A DNA stretch of 64,000 bases from Janthinobacterium sp. PAMC25594 (lineage in GTDB: Bacteria > Pseudomonadota > Gammaproteobacteria > Burkholderiales > Burkholderiaceae_D): the NCBI RefSeq assembly GCF_019443505.1, contig NZ_CP080377.1, forward strand, positions 3,162,001 through 3,226,000, in the 5' to 3' direction. Made by a program: the position numbers and the translations under genes. Every line of letters starts with the position of its first letter. The stretch's first letter is position 1. Shown one piece after another: positions 1-10,805 of the stretch. The notes below the pieces were generated by a model. The model saw only the letters and a list, made by a program, of their open reading frames with translations. It did not search any database and had not been told where the DNA came from.

Positions 1-192
1 CCGTTTGCCGAACGCTGGAACCTGCTGCACGCCTGGCAGGGCCAGCACGTGAAAATCCTCGACAATGGCCAACTGCTGCAGCAAGGCGTGGCGGCCGGCG
101 TGGACCACCTGGGCCGCCTGCTGCTGCGCACCGATGGCGGCCTGCAGGAAATCATGTCAGGCGACGTGTCCTTGCGCCTGAGCGGGGAGTAA
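1..192 (+). CDS. birA: Biotin--protein ligase BirA, C-terminal end (partial)
   Basis: Only the last 63 codons are in the window; the gene enters from the left edge in frame 1 and ends at TAA 190-192. The tail reads as the small SH3-like C-terminal domain of biotin--[acetyl-CoA-carboxylase] ligase, with the pattern VKIL..G.LLQ.GVA.GVDH.GRLLLRT.DG and the closing SGDVSLRL. This family attaches biotin to acetyl-CoA carboxylase; the catalytic part lies outside the window. coaX starts 4 bp downstream, a birA-coaX pairing common in beta-proteobacteria, which supports the call. Confidence 0.8.
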   Translation, partial: PFAERWNLLHAWQGQHVKILDNGQLLQQGVAAGVDHLGRLLLRTDGGLQEIMSGDVSLRLSGE

Positions 193-196
193 GCGC

Positions 197-955
197 ATGC
201 TACTGCTGATCGACGCCGGCAATACGCGCATCAAATGGGCACTCGTGGCCGCCGATGGCGCCGCTGGCGGCTGGCTGGCCAGCGGCGCCGTCACGCATGC
301 GCAGCTCGACACCCTGGCGGCGCAATGGGAGAAACTCGCCATCAGCGAAGCGCTGCTGTCGAACGTGGCGGGCAGCGTCATCGGCATGCGCCTGCGCGCC
401 ATGCTGCCGGTAGCACCCTGTGACTTTGTCTCGCTGCCGCAGTTGGCCGGACTGACGAATGGCTACCGCACGCCGTCGCAACTGGGCTGCGACCGTTTTG
501 CCGCCGCCATCGGCGCGCACGCACTGGCGCCTGGCCAGGCCGTCATCGTCGCCAATTGCGGCACCGCCACCACCATCGACGCCATCACGGCCGATGGCGT
601 TTTCCTCGGCGGGATGATCTTGCCGGGACTGGGATTGATGGCCAGCTCGCTGGCGCGCAACACGGCGCAGCTGCCGCAAATCGCCGGCGACGCCATGCTG
701 CCGGCCGGCTTTGCCGACAACACGGACGACGCGATTTTGAGTGGATGCCTGGCGGCCCAGGCGGGCGCCATCGAACGGGCCGTGCGCATGCACGGCGCCA
801 GCGCCTGTTTATTGTCAGGCGGCGCCGCGCCGCGTATCGCACCGGCCCTGGCACTGTCGGTACCGCTGCATCTGGTGGACAATATCGTCATGCTCGGCCT
901 GCAGGCATCCGCACGCGCCGACGCGGCAGGAACACAAGGAAACCACGTATGCTGA
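197..955 (+). CDS. coaX: Type III pantothenate kinase
   Basis: 252 residues. Catalyses ATP-dependent phosphorylation of pantothenate, the first step of coenzyme A synthesis, in the cytoplasm. Visible family marks are the N-terminal phosphate loop IDAGNTRIKWAL (residues 5-16), the GCDRFAAAIGA segment, NCGTATTIDAI with the catalytic Asp, and GGMILPGLGLMASSL. The length fits the CoaX family. ATG 197 follows the birA stop by 4 bp, and the end overlaps the next gene by 7 bp, suggesting one birA-coaX-SPOR transcript. Confidence 0.95.
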   Translation: MLLLIDAGNTRIKWALVAADGAAGGWLASGAVTHAQLDTLAAQWEKLAISEALLSNVAGSVIGMRLRAMLPVAPCDFVSLPQLAGLTNGYRTPSQLGCDRFAAAIGAHALAPGQAVIVANCGTATTIDAITADGVFLGGMILPGLGLMASSLARNTAQLPQIAGDAMLPAGFADNTDDAILSGCLAAQAGAIERAVRMHGASACLLSGGAAPRIAPALALSVPLHLVDNIVMLGLQASARADAAGTQGNHVC

Positions 956-1638
956 AATTCGTCTTCTGGCTGCTGGCCGGCGTCAACCTGCTGGTCCTGG
1001 CCATCGGCCAGGGCTATCTGGGCAGTTTTCGCACGGAGACACGCGAACCGGCGCGCCTGAAAAACCAGCTGCAGGCGAATAAACTCACCTTGCTGACGCA
1101 GGCGCAGGCCACGGCACCGGCCGCGCCGCCCGCTGCCGAAGACGGCGCGACGATGGCGGCGGCCACGCCGCCATCGTATGCCTGCACGGAAGTGGGCAAT
1201 TTCCTGCTGGCTGACGGGCGCCGCTTCGAGGCGCAAGTAGCCGCGCTGGACCTGGGCGACCGCCAGTCGCGCCGCAACGTGGCCGGCCAGGACATTTCCA
1301 GCTACATGGTGTACATCCCGCCGCAGGGCAGCAAGGAAGGCGCCGACCGCAAGGCCGGCGAGTTGAAGCAGCTGGGCGTGACGAATTACTTCATCATCAG
1401 CGAAAGCAGCCCGCAGCGCTGGGGTATTTCCTTGGGCGTGTTCAAGTCGGAAACCAGCGCGCAAAGCCAGCTGGCATCGCTCAACAAACAGGGCGTGCAC
1501 AGCGCCCGCGTCGCGCCGCGCTACAGCGCCAGCAAGCAGTTCGCCTACCAGTTCCGCGACCTCGACGCCGCCACGCGCACGCGTCTCGAGAAGATCAAGG
1601 CGCAGTTCCCGGAGCAGGAACTGCGCTCCTGTAAATGA
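949..1638 (+). CDS. SPOR-domain inner-membrane protein
   Basis: 229 residues. One N-terminal membrane segment (about residues 3-22, FVFWLLAGVNLLVLAIG), an Ala/Pro-rich linker, then a C-terminal SPOR-like domain (about 115-205) with the repeat pattern YMVYIPPQG...A..K...L...GV..YFII and ISLGVFKSE..A..QLA.L...GV. SPOR domains bind denuded glycan strands of septal peptidoglycan. The start at 949 was chosen because it gives the membrane anchor directly and overlaps the coaX stop by 7 bp. A cell-wall or division role is inferred from the domain only. Confidence 0.8.
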   Translation: MLKFVFWLLAGVNLLVLAIGQGYLGSFRTETREPARLKNQLQANKLTLLTQAQATAPAAPPAAEDGATMAAATPPSYACTEVGNFLLADGRRFEAQVAALDLGDRQSRRNVAGQDISSYMVYIPPQGSKEGADRKAGELKQLGVTNYFIISESSPQRWGISLGVFKSETSAQSQLASLNKQGVHSARVAPRYSASKQFAYQFRDLDAATRTRLEKIKAQFPEQELRSCK

Positions 1639-1652
1639 CACCTGACAATCGC

Positions 1653-1690
1653 GTCGGATTACGGCGCTTTACGCCTAATCCGACCTACGT
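1653..1690. repeat. REP-like palindrome between convergent genes
   Basis: GTCGGATTA...TAATCCGAC palindrome followed by CTACG. The same motif recurs near 20673-20752, 61231-61320 and 62568-62611. It sits between the convergent ends of the SPOR gene and rlpA and could also act as a bidirectional terminator. Confidence 0.75.
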
Positions 1691-2743
1691 TTATCTTTCG
1701 ATGACGATAGGCTTGATGCCCGTCGATTCCGGCAAATTCGCCGCCGCCCGCGCCGCCTCGGCACGGCTGGAAAACGGTCCGCCGTACAGGCGGAACAGGT
1801 TACCGGCCTGCACCACGCCCAAGGTACCGAGAGCCGCCGCATACGGCGCCAGGCGCGAACGTCCCGTTTCCGCATTGTCGGCGCGCGAGTAGGCACCCAG
1901 CTGCAAATAAAAGCCGCTGGCCAGCACCGTCGGGGCAGGCATGGCGACCGTCGCATCGACGGGCAGCATTTGCGTCGACACTTCCGGCTGCACCACGGCG
2001 CCCGTCTCGGGCGGTGTATCGATGGAAATGGCCACCACGGAAGGCGTCAACGGTGCCGGTTTGGGCGCCGCGCGGGCAGCCAGGATGGCATCGATATCGG
2101 CCGGCAGCAGCCGTTCGACGACCACCTGGTGGCTGCCCTTGCCCAGGAAGCCCAGTTTCAGCGCCGCCGTGTAGGATACGTCGATCACGCGCGTGGCGTG
2201 GAAGGGACCACGATCATTGACGCGCACGATCACCTGTTCGCCGCTGTCGATGCTCGTCACGCGCGCATACGACGGAATCGGCAAGGTGGGATGGGCCGCC
2301 GTCATCTTGTACATATCGTAGATTTCACCCGACGAAGTGCGCTGGCCATGGAATTTCTTGCCATACCAGGTGCCCGTGCCCTTCTGCGTAAATGGTTCGT
2401 TGTCGGTGATCGGCGTGTACGTCTTGCCGAAGACGACATACGGACGGTTCGAGCGCGTCGAATACGGCTCGTTGCGCACGTCCGCGTCGGGCACGTCGCG
2501 CAGGTTGGCCGGCGGATTGTCGCCCGGGCCGTCATCCTTGTAGTAGCCGCCGCGCCCGGAGCCGGCCGCCGGCAGCGCCGGCAAGGTGGGGTCCTGGCGC
2601 ACGGGCACCTTGACCTTGCCGCCTGACGGCAGCGGCACGTTATTCGATGCGGGCTTGTGCGGCGCGGTGCCGCAGGCGGCCAGGGTCAGCAGGACCGTCA
2701 GGCTCAGCCCGCGCATGGCGAAGGTATCGAAAGGCGCCCGCAT
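1691..2743 (-). CDS. rlpA: RlpA-family septal/rare lipoprotein (lytic transglycosylase)
   Basis: 350 residues. N-terminal lipoprotein signal with lipobox LTLAAC, a double-psi beta-barrel RlpA domain (about 125-215; GTGTWYGKKFHGQRTSSGEIYDMYKMTAAHPT as key segment, ending in VRVNDRGPFH), and a C-terminal SPOR domain (about 275-348). RlpA proteins cleave or bind naked glycan strands at the septum. The start at 2743 shares ATGA with the rodA stop; an internal ATG at 2716 (MRGLSLTVLLTLAAC) would give a shorter, more typical signal peptide and cannot be excluded. Last gene of the leftward elongation cluster. Confidence 0.9.
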   Translation of the reverse strand: MRAPFDTFAMRGLSLTVLLTLAACGTAPHKPASNNVPLPSGGKVKVPVRQDPTLPALPAAGSGRGGYYKDDGPGDNPPANLRDVPDADVRNEPYSTRSNRPYVVFGKTYTPITDNEPFTQKGTGTWYGKKFHGQRTSSGEIYDMYKMTAAHPTLPIPSYARVTSIDSGEQVIVRVNDRGPFHATRVIDVSYTAALKLGFLGKGSHQVVVERLLPADIDAILAARAAPKPAPLTPSVVAISIDTPPETGAVVQPEVSTQMLPVDATVAMPAPTVLASGFYLQLGAYSRADNAETGRSRLAPYAAALGTLGVVQAGNLFRLYGGPFSSRAEAARAAANLPESTGIKPIVIER

Positions 2744-3858
2744 CAGGTTTGCACCAGCTTGCGGTGGCGCTGAATGCTCATCAGGATACCGGTGGCCACG
2801 CCCAGGGTCAGCAGCGCGGTGCCGCCATAGCTGAGGAAAGGCAGGGGAACGCCGACCACCGGCACGATGCCGCTGACCATGCCCATGTTGACAAACGCAT
2901 ACGTAAAGAAAATCATTGTTATCGCTCCTGCCAGCAGGCGAGTGAAAAAACTGGGGGCGTTGGCGGCGATCATCATGCCCCGTCCCACCAGCAGCAAATA
3001 CATCAGCATCAGGATCAAGTTACCGACCAGTCCGAATTCCTCGGAATATACGGCAAAAATAAAATCGGTCGTGCGCTCCGGGACGAATTCCAGGTGGGCC
3101 TGGGTGCCGTGCGTCCAGCCCTTGCCCGTCATGCCGCCCGAACCGATGGCGATGATGGACTGGATGATATGGAAGCCCTTGCCCAGCGGGTCCTTGGTCG
3201 GGTCGATCAGCATCATCACGCGGTCGCGCTGGTAATCATGCAGATGCGACCAGGCGATCGGCAGGCAGGAAACAAAGGTGATCAGCAAGCCGGCCAGCAC
3301 CTTCCACGACAGGCCCGCCAGGAAGATGACGGTAAAGCCGGCCGCCACCACCAGCAGCGCCGTACCCAGGTCGGGCTGGCGTGCGATCAGGTAGACGGGC
3401 GCCAGCAACAGCACGGCCGCCATCAGGAACGATTTCCAGCGCAGGGCGCCCGCATTGTGCTGGAAGAACCAGGCCAGCATCAGCGGCGTGGCGATCTTCA
3501 GGAACTCGGAGGGCTGGATGTCGATCACGCCGATATGCAACCAGCGCCGCGCGCCCAGCTTGATGGTGCCGAACAGCGCCACGGCCACCAGCAAGATCAC
3601 CGATACCGTATACGCGGGCACGGCGATGCGCATCATCATCTGCGGCGTGATGTTGGCCGCCACCCACATGACGAAAAAGCATAGCAGGATGTTGCGCAGG
3701 TGGTCCTCGATCTTGCCGGGGATGCCGATGCTGGCCGAATACAGGGTCAGCAGACTGGTGCTGAGCAGCATCAGGATGATGATCATCAGCGGCGGATCGA
3801 ACACCGCCAGATAGGGTTTGGCGCGCCGCCACAGCGAGCGCCTCTCGTTAATGGGCAT
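2743..3858 (-). CDS. rodA: Rod-shape SEDS peptidoglycan glycosyltransferase RodA
   Basis: 371 residues, polytopic. SEDS-family glycosyltransferase that polymerises lipid II for lateral wall growth with PBP2. Family segments include the LGTALLV stretch, the WS...HQ-type loop region before FGLVGNLILMLMYLLL, and the end motif VPLPFLSYGGTALL. Overlaps rlpA by 3 bp and lies 9 bp after mrdA, so co-transcription is likely. Confidence 0.95.
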   Translation of the reverse strand: MPINERRSLWRRAKPYLAVFDPPLMIIILMLLSTSLLTLYSASIGIPGKIEDHLRNILLCFFVMWVAANITPQMMMRIAVPAYTVSVILLVAVALFGTIKLGARRWLHIGVIDIQPSEFLKIATPLMLAWFFQHNAGALRWKSFLMAAVLLLAPVYLIARQPDLGTALLVVAAGFTVIFLAGLSWKVLAGLLITFVSCLPIAWSHLHDYQRDRVMMLIDPTKDPLGKGFHIIQSIIAIGSGGMTGKGWTHGTQAHLEFVPERTTDFIFAVYSEEFGLVGNLILMLMYLLLVGRGMMIAANAPSFFTRLLAGAITMIFFTYAFVNMGMVSGIVPVVGVPLPFLSYGGTALLTLGVATGILMSIQRHRKLVQT

Positions 3859-3867
3859 GTGCTTCCT

Positions 3868-5838
3868 TTATTGCCTGGCAGGCGGCGCCGGGGCGGCCTG
3901 CTCGTCGGTGATTTCTTCCAGGGTGCGCACTTCGTCGACATCTTCCTTGGGCACCTTGGTGGTGTCCTTTTCCTTGTCGCTCGGGCGCTTGCCCAGCAGG
4001 TAGTAGTCGAGCGCCTTGCGCGCGATCGGCGCAGCCACGCCGGCGCCGAAGCCCGCGTTTTCCACCACGATGGCAATGGCGATGCGCGGCTTGTCGGCCG
4101 GCGCGAAGGCCGTAAACAAGGCATTGTCGCGCAAGCGTTCGGCCAGCAGCTTGGCATTGTACTTCTCGTTTTTCTTGATGCCCACCACCTGTGCCGTCCC
4201 CGTCTTGCCGCCCACCGTGTACTGTACGCCGGCGAAAATGCGCGCGGCCGTGCCGCCCTGTTCGCTGGTCACGCCCACCATGGCGCGCTTGATGACATCG
4301 ATGTTTTCCTGCTTGAGCGCGATGCGGTAGCTTTCCTTCGGTACCGTCAGGGTGCGTGCGCGCGTGGCCGCGTCTTCGATGATCTTCACCAGATGCGGTT
4401 TCATCACCACGCCGTTATTGGCCAGGTTGGCCGTCGCGTGGGCGATCTGCAGCGGCGTATACGAGTTGTAGCCGGAGCCGTTACTCACCGAAATCGTGTC
4501 GCCCCCCACCCATTTTTTCTGCTGCGGCGTCTTGAAGCGGTTGCGCTTCCATTCCATCGACGGCAGCACGCCCGTCTTTTCATTATTCAGGTCGATGCCC
4601 GTCAGCTGGCCGAAACCGAACGGTTTCATGAAGTCGTGGATGGCATCGATGCCCATGTCGCGGCCCAGCTGATAGTAATAGGTGTTGCACGAGACGACGA
4701 TGGACTTGTGCATGTCCACCGTGCCATGGCCGCCCACCTTGTCGTCGCGGAAGGTGTGGCCGCCGAGGATGAAGAAGCCGGGATCGGAAATCGCCTGGCT
4801 CGGCGTGCGCTTGCCCAGTTCCAGAGCGGCCAGCGCCATGAAGGGCTTGAAGGTCGAGCCGGGCGCGTAGGTGCCGGACAAGGGACGGTTGACCATCGGC
4901 CGGTCCAGCGAGGTATTGAGTTCGTTCCAGCTTTGCTGGTCGATGCCGTCGACGAACAGGTTCGGGTCGTAGCCGGGCTTGGAGACGTAGGCCAGGATGT
5001 CGCCCGTGGCCGGGTCGATCGCCACGGCCGCGCCGCGCCATTCGCCGAACGCTTCCTCGACCACCTTCTGCAGCTCGATGTCGATCGACAGGATCAGGTT
5101 GTTGCCCGGGGTGGCCGCCGTGCGCGACAGGGTGCGCATGGCGCGTCCGCCGGCCGACACTTCCACCTCTTCGTAGCCGGTGGTGCCATGCAGCTGCTTC
5201 TCGTAGCTTTTTTCCAGGCCTTCCTTGCCGATATGGTCGGTGCCGTTGTAGTTGGCCGCGTCGTCGCCCTCATCGAGCGCCTTGGCTTCATTGCGGTTGA
5301 TGCGGCCGATGAAACCCACCACATGCGAGGCGATTTCGCCCATCGGATACTGGCGGAACAAGCGCGCCTGCACCTCGACGCCGGGGAAGCGGAAGCGCTG
5401 CGCCGTGAAACGCGCCACTTCCTCGTCCGTCAAACGCGTGCGCAGCGGCACGCTGACGAAGTTCTTCGATTCTTCCAGCAGCTTCTTGAAGCGGCGGCGG
5501 TCCTTGATGTCGATCTGCACCAGGGTCGACAGCTCATCGATCACCGAATCGAGGCTGGCGCTCAATTTCGACGGCGTGATTTCCAGCGTATAGGCCGAGT
5601 AATTGCGCGCCAGGACCACGCCGTTGCGGTCGAGGATCAGGCCGCGCGTGGGCACGATGGGCACCACGGCGATGCGGTTGTCTTCGGCCTTGGTCGCGTA
5701 GTCCTCGTGCTTGATCACCTGCAGCCAGATGAAGCGCGCCAGCAGCAGCGAAAAGCAGACGAAGACGAGCGCGCCCAGGATGGTCAGGCGCATGCGGAAA
5801 AAATGCAGCTCGCGCTCGGTATTTTTCAGTTCAGTCAT
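3868..5838 (-). CDS. mrdA: Penicillin-binding protein 2 (transpeptidase of the elongasome)
   Basis: 656 residues. One N-terminal membrane segment (about residues 14-38), a dimerisation domain, then the transpeptidase domain. Active-site motifs are visible: STFKPF (the SxxK serine), SCN (SxN) and KTGTAQ (KTG). Forms peptide cross-links in the side wall as partner of RodA. Placed between mreD and rodA, the usual mre-mrd order. Confidence 0.95.
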   Translation of the reverse strand: MTELKNTERELHFFRMRLTILGALVFVCFSLLLARFIWLQVIKHEDYATKAEDNRIAVVPIVPTRGLILDRNGVVLARNYSAYTLEITPSKLSASLDSVIDELSTLVQIDIKDRRRFKKLLEESKNFVSVPLRTRLTDEEVARFTAQRFRFPGVEVQARLFRQYPMGEIASHVVGFIGRINRNEAKALDEGDDAANYNGTDHIGKEGLEKSYEKQLHGTTGYEEVEVSAGGRAMRTLSRTAATPGNNLILSIDIELQKVVEEAFGEWRGAAVAIDPATGDILAYVSKPGYDPNLFVDGIDQQSWNELNTSLDRPMVNRPLSGTYAPGSTFKPFMALAALELGKRTPSQAISDPGFFILGGHTFRDDKVGGHGTVDMHKSIVVSCNTYYYQLGRDMGIDAIHDFMKPFGFGQLTGIDLNNEKTGVLPSMEWKRNRFKTPQQKKWVGGDTISVSNGSGYNSYTPLQIAHATANLANNGVVMKPHLVKIIEDAATRARTLTVPKESYRIALKQENIDVIKRAMVGVTSEQGGTAARIFAGVQYTVGGKTGTAQVVGIKKNEKYNAKLLAERLRDNALFTAFAPADKPRIAIAIVVENAGFGAGVAAPIARKALDYYLLGKRPSDKEKDTTKVPKEDVDEVRTLEEITDEQAAPAPPARQ

Positions 5839-5850
5839 GGCAGGCGCCCG

Positions 5851-6363
5851 TCAAATCGGCCGGTTATGGTCGCGGTCCACGGCACGGCGCTGTGGCGCCA
5901 GCAAGACCCACGTGACGAAGGGCCACAGGGCCACGGCGACGAAGCTCTCGATGAAATTGAGCCAGCCGGGGAAACGGCCCGAGACGATCAGGCGCGTCAG
6001 CAATTGCAGCGCCTGCGTCAGCAGCAGCAGCGGCAGCACATGCAGCGCCTGCGTCAGGATGGGGAACCACAGCACGCGGCGGTGCATCATGATGGCGAAA
6101 TATGACAGCAAGGTGTAGGCCAGCGCATTCTCGCCGAGCAGGGTCGAGTCGTGCACGTCCATCATCAGGCCCATGAAGAACGCCACGCCGATGCCGACCT
6201 TGCGCGGCTGGTGGATGCCCCAGAAGACCAGCACCAGGGCGACGAAATCGGGCACGCCGACGAACTGCCCCCATGGCAGCAGGTTCAGCAGAAAAGCGCA
6301 CAGCAGGGAGAAGCCGATGAACAGGGGGCTGACCGGCAGCAGGATGTAATGCGGGCGGTTCAT
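5851..6363 (-). CDS. mreD: Rod-shape determining protein MreD
   Basis: 170 residues, strongly hydrophobic with about five membrane segments. Integral membrane component of the Mre complex. The start at 6363 (MNRPHYILLPVSP) shares ATGA with the mreC stop; the longer open frame upstream runs through mreC and is not expected to be translated. 12 bp separate it from mrdA. Confidence 0.92.
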   Translation of the reverse strand: MNRPHYILLPVSPLFIGFSLLCAFLLNLLPWGQFVGVPDFVALVLVFWGIHQPRKVGIGVAFFMGLMMDVHDSTLLGENALAYTLLSYFAIMMHRRVLWFPILTQALHVLPLLLLTQALQLLTRLIVSGRFPGWLNFIESFVAVALWPFVTWVLLAPQRRAVDRDHNRPI

Positions 6364-7397
6364 CGTGTCGCCTCCTTCGGTGGCACGGCGGCAGGTACCA
6401 CAGCCGGTTTCGGCACGGCGGCAGGCGTGGCTGGCGGTTTTGCCGCCGGTGCGGCGGTGGCGGCGGGCGGGGTCGCGGCGGCCGCCGGGTCCTTGATGGG
6501 CGCCATCTTGCCGGCGATCTTGCGGCCCGTCTTGACGTCTTCGGCTGGCGGACGCGGTGGAATCTCCGGCGACGTCATCAGGATGAGCAGTTGGGTGTTG
6601 CGTTCGATGCCGGCCAGCGGCTGGCACACGACGCGGCCGAACGGGCCATGCGCATTGCGCTCGACCAGGGTCACGCGCGCCACGGCCAGGCCGGCCGGGT
6701 ACAGGCCATCGAGGCCCGAGGTAATGACGATGTCGCCGATCTGGATGTCGGCGGTGGGGGCCGTAAAGCGCAGCTCCATGGTGCCGGACTTGCCGCGGCC
6801 GATGGCCACGCTGCGCACGCCATTGCGCAGCAGCTGCACGGGAATCGCCTGTTCTTCATCGGTCAAGAGGGTTACTTCGGAGGTGAACGGGAACACGCGC
6901 GTGACCTGCCCCACCACGCCGAGGTTATCGATTACGGGACGGCCCAGTTCGACGCCATTCTGGATGCCCCGATCCAGCACGATCTTGCGCGTGGCCGAAT
7001 CGCGCGTGTCATACAGGACTTCAGCCATCAGGGTCTTCACGGGAACGCGCTCGCGCGCTTCCATCAATTTGCGCAAATGGTTGTTTTCAACGATGTTGAG
7101 CTGCGCCTGCTGCATGATCTGCGCCGAGGCGATTTGTTCGTGCTTCAGGTCGCGCACCTGTTTTTCCAGCGAGGACAGCGAAGAAAAGTAGTTGCCGACG
7201 CCCAGCGCCACATCACGCGGTACCAGGGCCGCCATCTGCACCGGATACAGCACGGTACCGACTGCCTGGCGCACGGCCGTCAAGGCGTGCATGCGCGAAT
7301 CGACCAGTAACAGGGCGATAGAAATGCCGGCGAACACCATCATCTTGACGCGGGCGGAGGCGCCTTGTTTGAAAAGTGGCGGAGGACTGTATTCCAT
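6360..7397 (-). CDS. mreC: Rod-shape determining protein MreC
   Basis: 345 residues. Short cytoplasmic N-terminus, one membrane segment (about 18-35), a coiled coil (about 65-105, LSSLEKQVRDLKHEQ), then the periplasmic beta domain; the tail is rich in Ala/Pro. MreC links MreB to PBP2 in the periplasm. ATG 7397 (MEYSPPPLF) is preferred over the upstream TTG at 7406, which has no advantage. A terminator lies just upstream, between mreB and mreC. Confidence 0.93.
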   Translation of the reverse strand: MEYSPPPLFKQGASARVKMMVFAGISIALLLVDSRMHALTAVRQAVGTVLYPVQMAALVPRDVALGVGNYFSSLSSLEKQVRDLKHEQIASAQIMQQAQLNIVENNHLRKLMEARERVPVKTLMAEVLYDTRDSATRKIVLDRGIQNGVELGRPVIDNLGVVGQVTRVFPFTSEVTLLTDEEQAIPVQLLRNGVRSVAIGRGKSGTMELRFTAPTADIQIGDIVITSGLDGLYPAGLAVARVTLVERNAHGPFGRVVCQPLAGIERNTQLLILMTSPEIPPRPPAEDVKTGRKIAGKMAPIKDPAAAATPPAATAAPAAKPPATPAAVPKPAVVPAAVPPKEATR

Positions 7398-7466
7398 GAC
7401 TTCCAATAATCAGGCCAGGCGCAGTGCGCCAACGTGCAGGCCCCGGTCGAATGCCGGCGCCAAAAC

Positions 7467-7495
7467 CAAAAAAAGGCCGGAATGGTTTCCGGCCC
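7467..7495 (-). terminator. Rho-independent terminator after mreB
   Basis: Read on the minus strand: GGGCCGGAA loop TTCCGGCC followed by seven T. It sits in the 108 bp between mreB and mreC, implying that part of the transcription stops after mreB, leaving mreCD-mrdA-rodA at lower level. Confidence 0.85.
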
Positions 7496-7505
7496 TTCTG
7501 TCAGA

Positions 7506-8900
<1,395 letters not shown>

Positions 8901-9203
8901 ATGTCCCTGACACTCTCCGACGTAAAACGCATCGCCCACCTGGCACAACTCGAAATGGCCGACGATCAGGCCGTCACGTCCCTGGCCCAATTGAACAAGA
9001 TTTTTGCCTTGGCGGAACAAATGCAAGCCGTCAATACCGATGGCGTGGCCCCCCTGAGCCACCCGCTGGCTGCCCATATGGACAATATCGCCCTGCGCCT
9101 GCGCGAAGACATCGCCACCGAAACGAATCACCGCGACGCCTATCAGGCCGTGGCGCCGAAGGTCCAGGATGGCCTGTATCTCGTGCCCAAGGTTATCGAA
9201 TAA
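8901..9203 (+). CDS. gatC: Glu-tRNA(Gln)/Asp-tRNA(Asn) amidotransferase subunit C
   Basis: 100 residues. Small stabilising subunit of the GatCAB amidotransferase, which converts mischarged Glu-tRNA(Gln) or Asp-tRNA(Asn) to the cognate form. Family pattern [12 protein letters not shown] near the N-terminus and LREDIA in the C-terminal half. ATG 8901 gives the normal length; the open frame extends upstream but without similarity. First gene of gatCAB. Confidence 0.95.
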   Translation: MSLTLSDVKRIAHLAQLEMADDQAVTSLAQLNKIFALAEQMQAVNTDGVAPLSHPLAAHMDNIALRLREDIATETNHRDAYQAVAPKVQDGLYLVPKVIE

Positions 9204-9256
9204 ACACGCCGTTGCGCCGTTCCCGCCTTCTTGCCGAATATCAAAATAGAAACGCC

Positions 9257-10753
9257 ATGCATACAAAATCCATCAAACAGCTGTCCACGCTTTTGCAGAA
9301 CAAGGAAATTTCCGCCGTTGCACTGGCGACGCACTTCCTCGACCGCATCGCGGCGGACACTTCGAACGCCTTCCTGCACGTCGACCGTGCCCTGACCCTG
9401 GCGCAAGCGGCCGAGGCCGACGCGCGCATCGCCGCTGGCACGGCCACGCCGTTGACGGGCGTGCCGATCGCGCACAAGGACTTGTTCGTCACGAAAGGCT
9501 GGCGCACGACGGCCGGCTCGAAAATGCTGGCCAACTACGCCAGCCCGTTTGACGCCACCGTGGTGGAAAAATTCCAGGCGGCCGGCATGGTCACTTTGGG
9601 CAAGGTCAATTGCGATGAATTCGCCATGGGTTCCGGCAACGAGAACTCGGCCTTCGGCGCCGTGCAGAACCCGTGGGATAAAACAGCCGTGCCAGGCGGC
9701 TCCTCGGGCGGTTCTGCCGCCGCCGTCGCCGCCGGCCTCACGCCAGCGGCCACCGGCACCGACACGGGCGGCTCGATCCGCCAGCCAGCCGCCTTCTGCG
9801 GCATCACCGGCATCAAGCCGACGTATGGCCGCGTGTCGCGCTTCGGCATGATCGCCTTTGCCTCGTCGCTGGACCAGGGTGGCCCGATGGCCCGCTCGGC
9901 CGAAGACTGCGCCCTGCTCTTGAGCGCCATGGCCGGCTTCGACGAGCGCGACTCGACCAGCCTGTCGCCGGAACAGGGCGGCGTGACGGAAGATTTTTCA
10001 CGTGAGCTGGGCCAGCCGTTGACGGGCTTGCGCATCGGCGTGCCGCGCGAGTACTTCGGCGAAGGCCTGGCCAAGGATGTGGAAGCGGCCGTGCGCGGCG
10101 CGCTGGCGCAGTATGAAAAGCTGGGCGCCACCCTGGTCGACATCTCGCTGCCCAACACGGCCCTGTCGATTCCCGCCTACTACATGATCGCGCCGGCAGA
10201 AGCGTCGTCGAACCTGTCGCGCTACGACGGCGTGCGCTATGGCCACCGCGCCGCCGAGTACAAGGATTTGCAGGACATGTACAAGAAGTCGCGCGCCCAG
10301 GGCTTCGGCCCGGAAGTGCAGCGCCGCATCATGGTCGGCACCTATGTGCTGTGCCACGGCTACTACGACGCCTACTACCTGAAGGCGCAAAAGATCCGCC
10401 GCCTGATCGCGCAGGATTTCGATGCCGTATTAAATGGCCCGAACGCCGTCTGCGACGTCATCATGGGCCCCGTCGCGCCGACCGTCGCCTGGGACCTGGG
10501 CGACAAGACGGACGACCCGGTGGCGAACTACCTGGCCGACATCTACACCCTGTCGACCAGCCTGGCCGGCCTGCCCGGCATGTCGATTCCCTGCGGCTTC
10601 GGCGCGGGAGACAAGAATGGCAAGCGCCCCGTCGGCCTGCAAATCATCGGCAATTATTTTGGCGAAGCCAAACTGCTGAACGTGGCCCACCAGTTCCAGC
10701 AAGTGACGGACTGGCATACGCGTGCTCCAGGCAACGCAACTGCCGGCATCTAA
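9257..10753 (+). CDS. gatA: Glu-tRNA(Gln) amidotransferase subunit A
   Basis: 498 residues. Amidase-signature enzyme supplying ammonia from glutamine. Shows the catalytic Lys segment PIAHKDLF, the glycine/serine-rich signature [15 protein letters not shown] and the nucleophile region [12 protein letters not shown] (Ser-cisSer-Lys triad). Start 9257 ([13 protein letters not shown]) chosen by family length. 53 bp after gatC and 52 bp before gatB. Confidence 0.96.
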   Translation: MHTKSIKQLSTLLQNKEISAVALATHFLDRIAADTSNAFLHVDRALTLAQAAEADARIAAGTATPLTGVPIAHKDLFVTKGWRTTAGSKMLANYASPFDATVVEKFQAAGMVTLGKVNCDEFAMGSGNENSAFGAVQNPWDKTAVPGGSSGGSAAAVAAGLTPAATGTDTGGSIRQPAAFCGITGIKPTYGRVSRFGMIAFASSLDQGGPMARSAEDCALLLSAMAGFDERDSTSLSPEQGGVTEDFSRELGQPLTGLRIGVPREYFGEGLAKDVEAAVRGALAQYEKLGATLVDISLPNTALSIPAYYMIAPAEASSNLSRYDGVRYGHRAAEYKDLQDMYKKSRAQGFGPEVQRRIMVGTYVLCHGYYDAYYLKAQKIRRLIAQDFDAVLNGPNAVCDVIMGPVAPTVAWDLGDKTDDPVANYLADIYTLSTSLAGLPGMSIPCGFGAGDKNGKRPVGLQIIGNYFGEAKLLNVAHQFQQVTDWHTRAPGNATAGI

Positions 10754-10805
10754 GAAAAAATTCGCGCCGCCCAGGCGGCGCCATCAAAAAATAAGCGAGA
10801 ACACT

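Noticed and set aside
3700..6105. 801-codon open frame on the plus strand
   Set aside because: Lies antisense to rodA, mrdA and mreD, has low-complexity Arg/His/Gln-rich composition and no family pattern; an effect of high G+C third positions.
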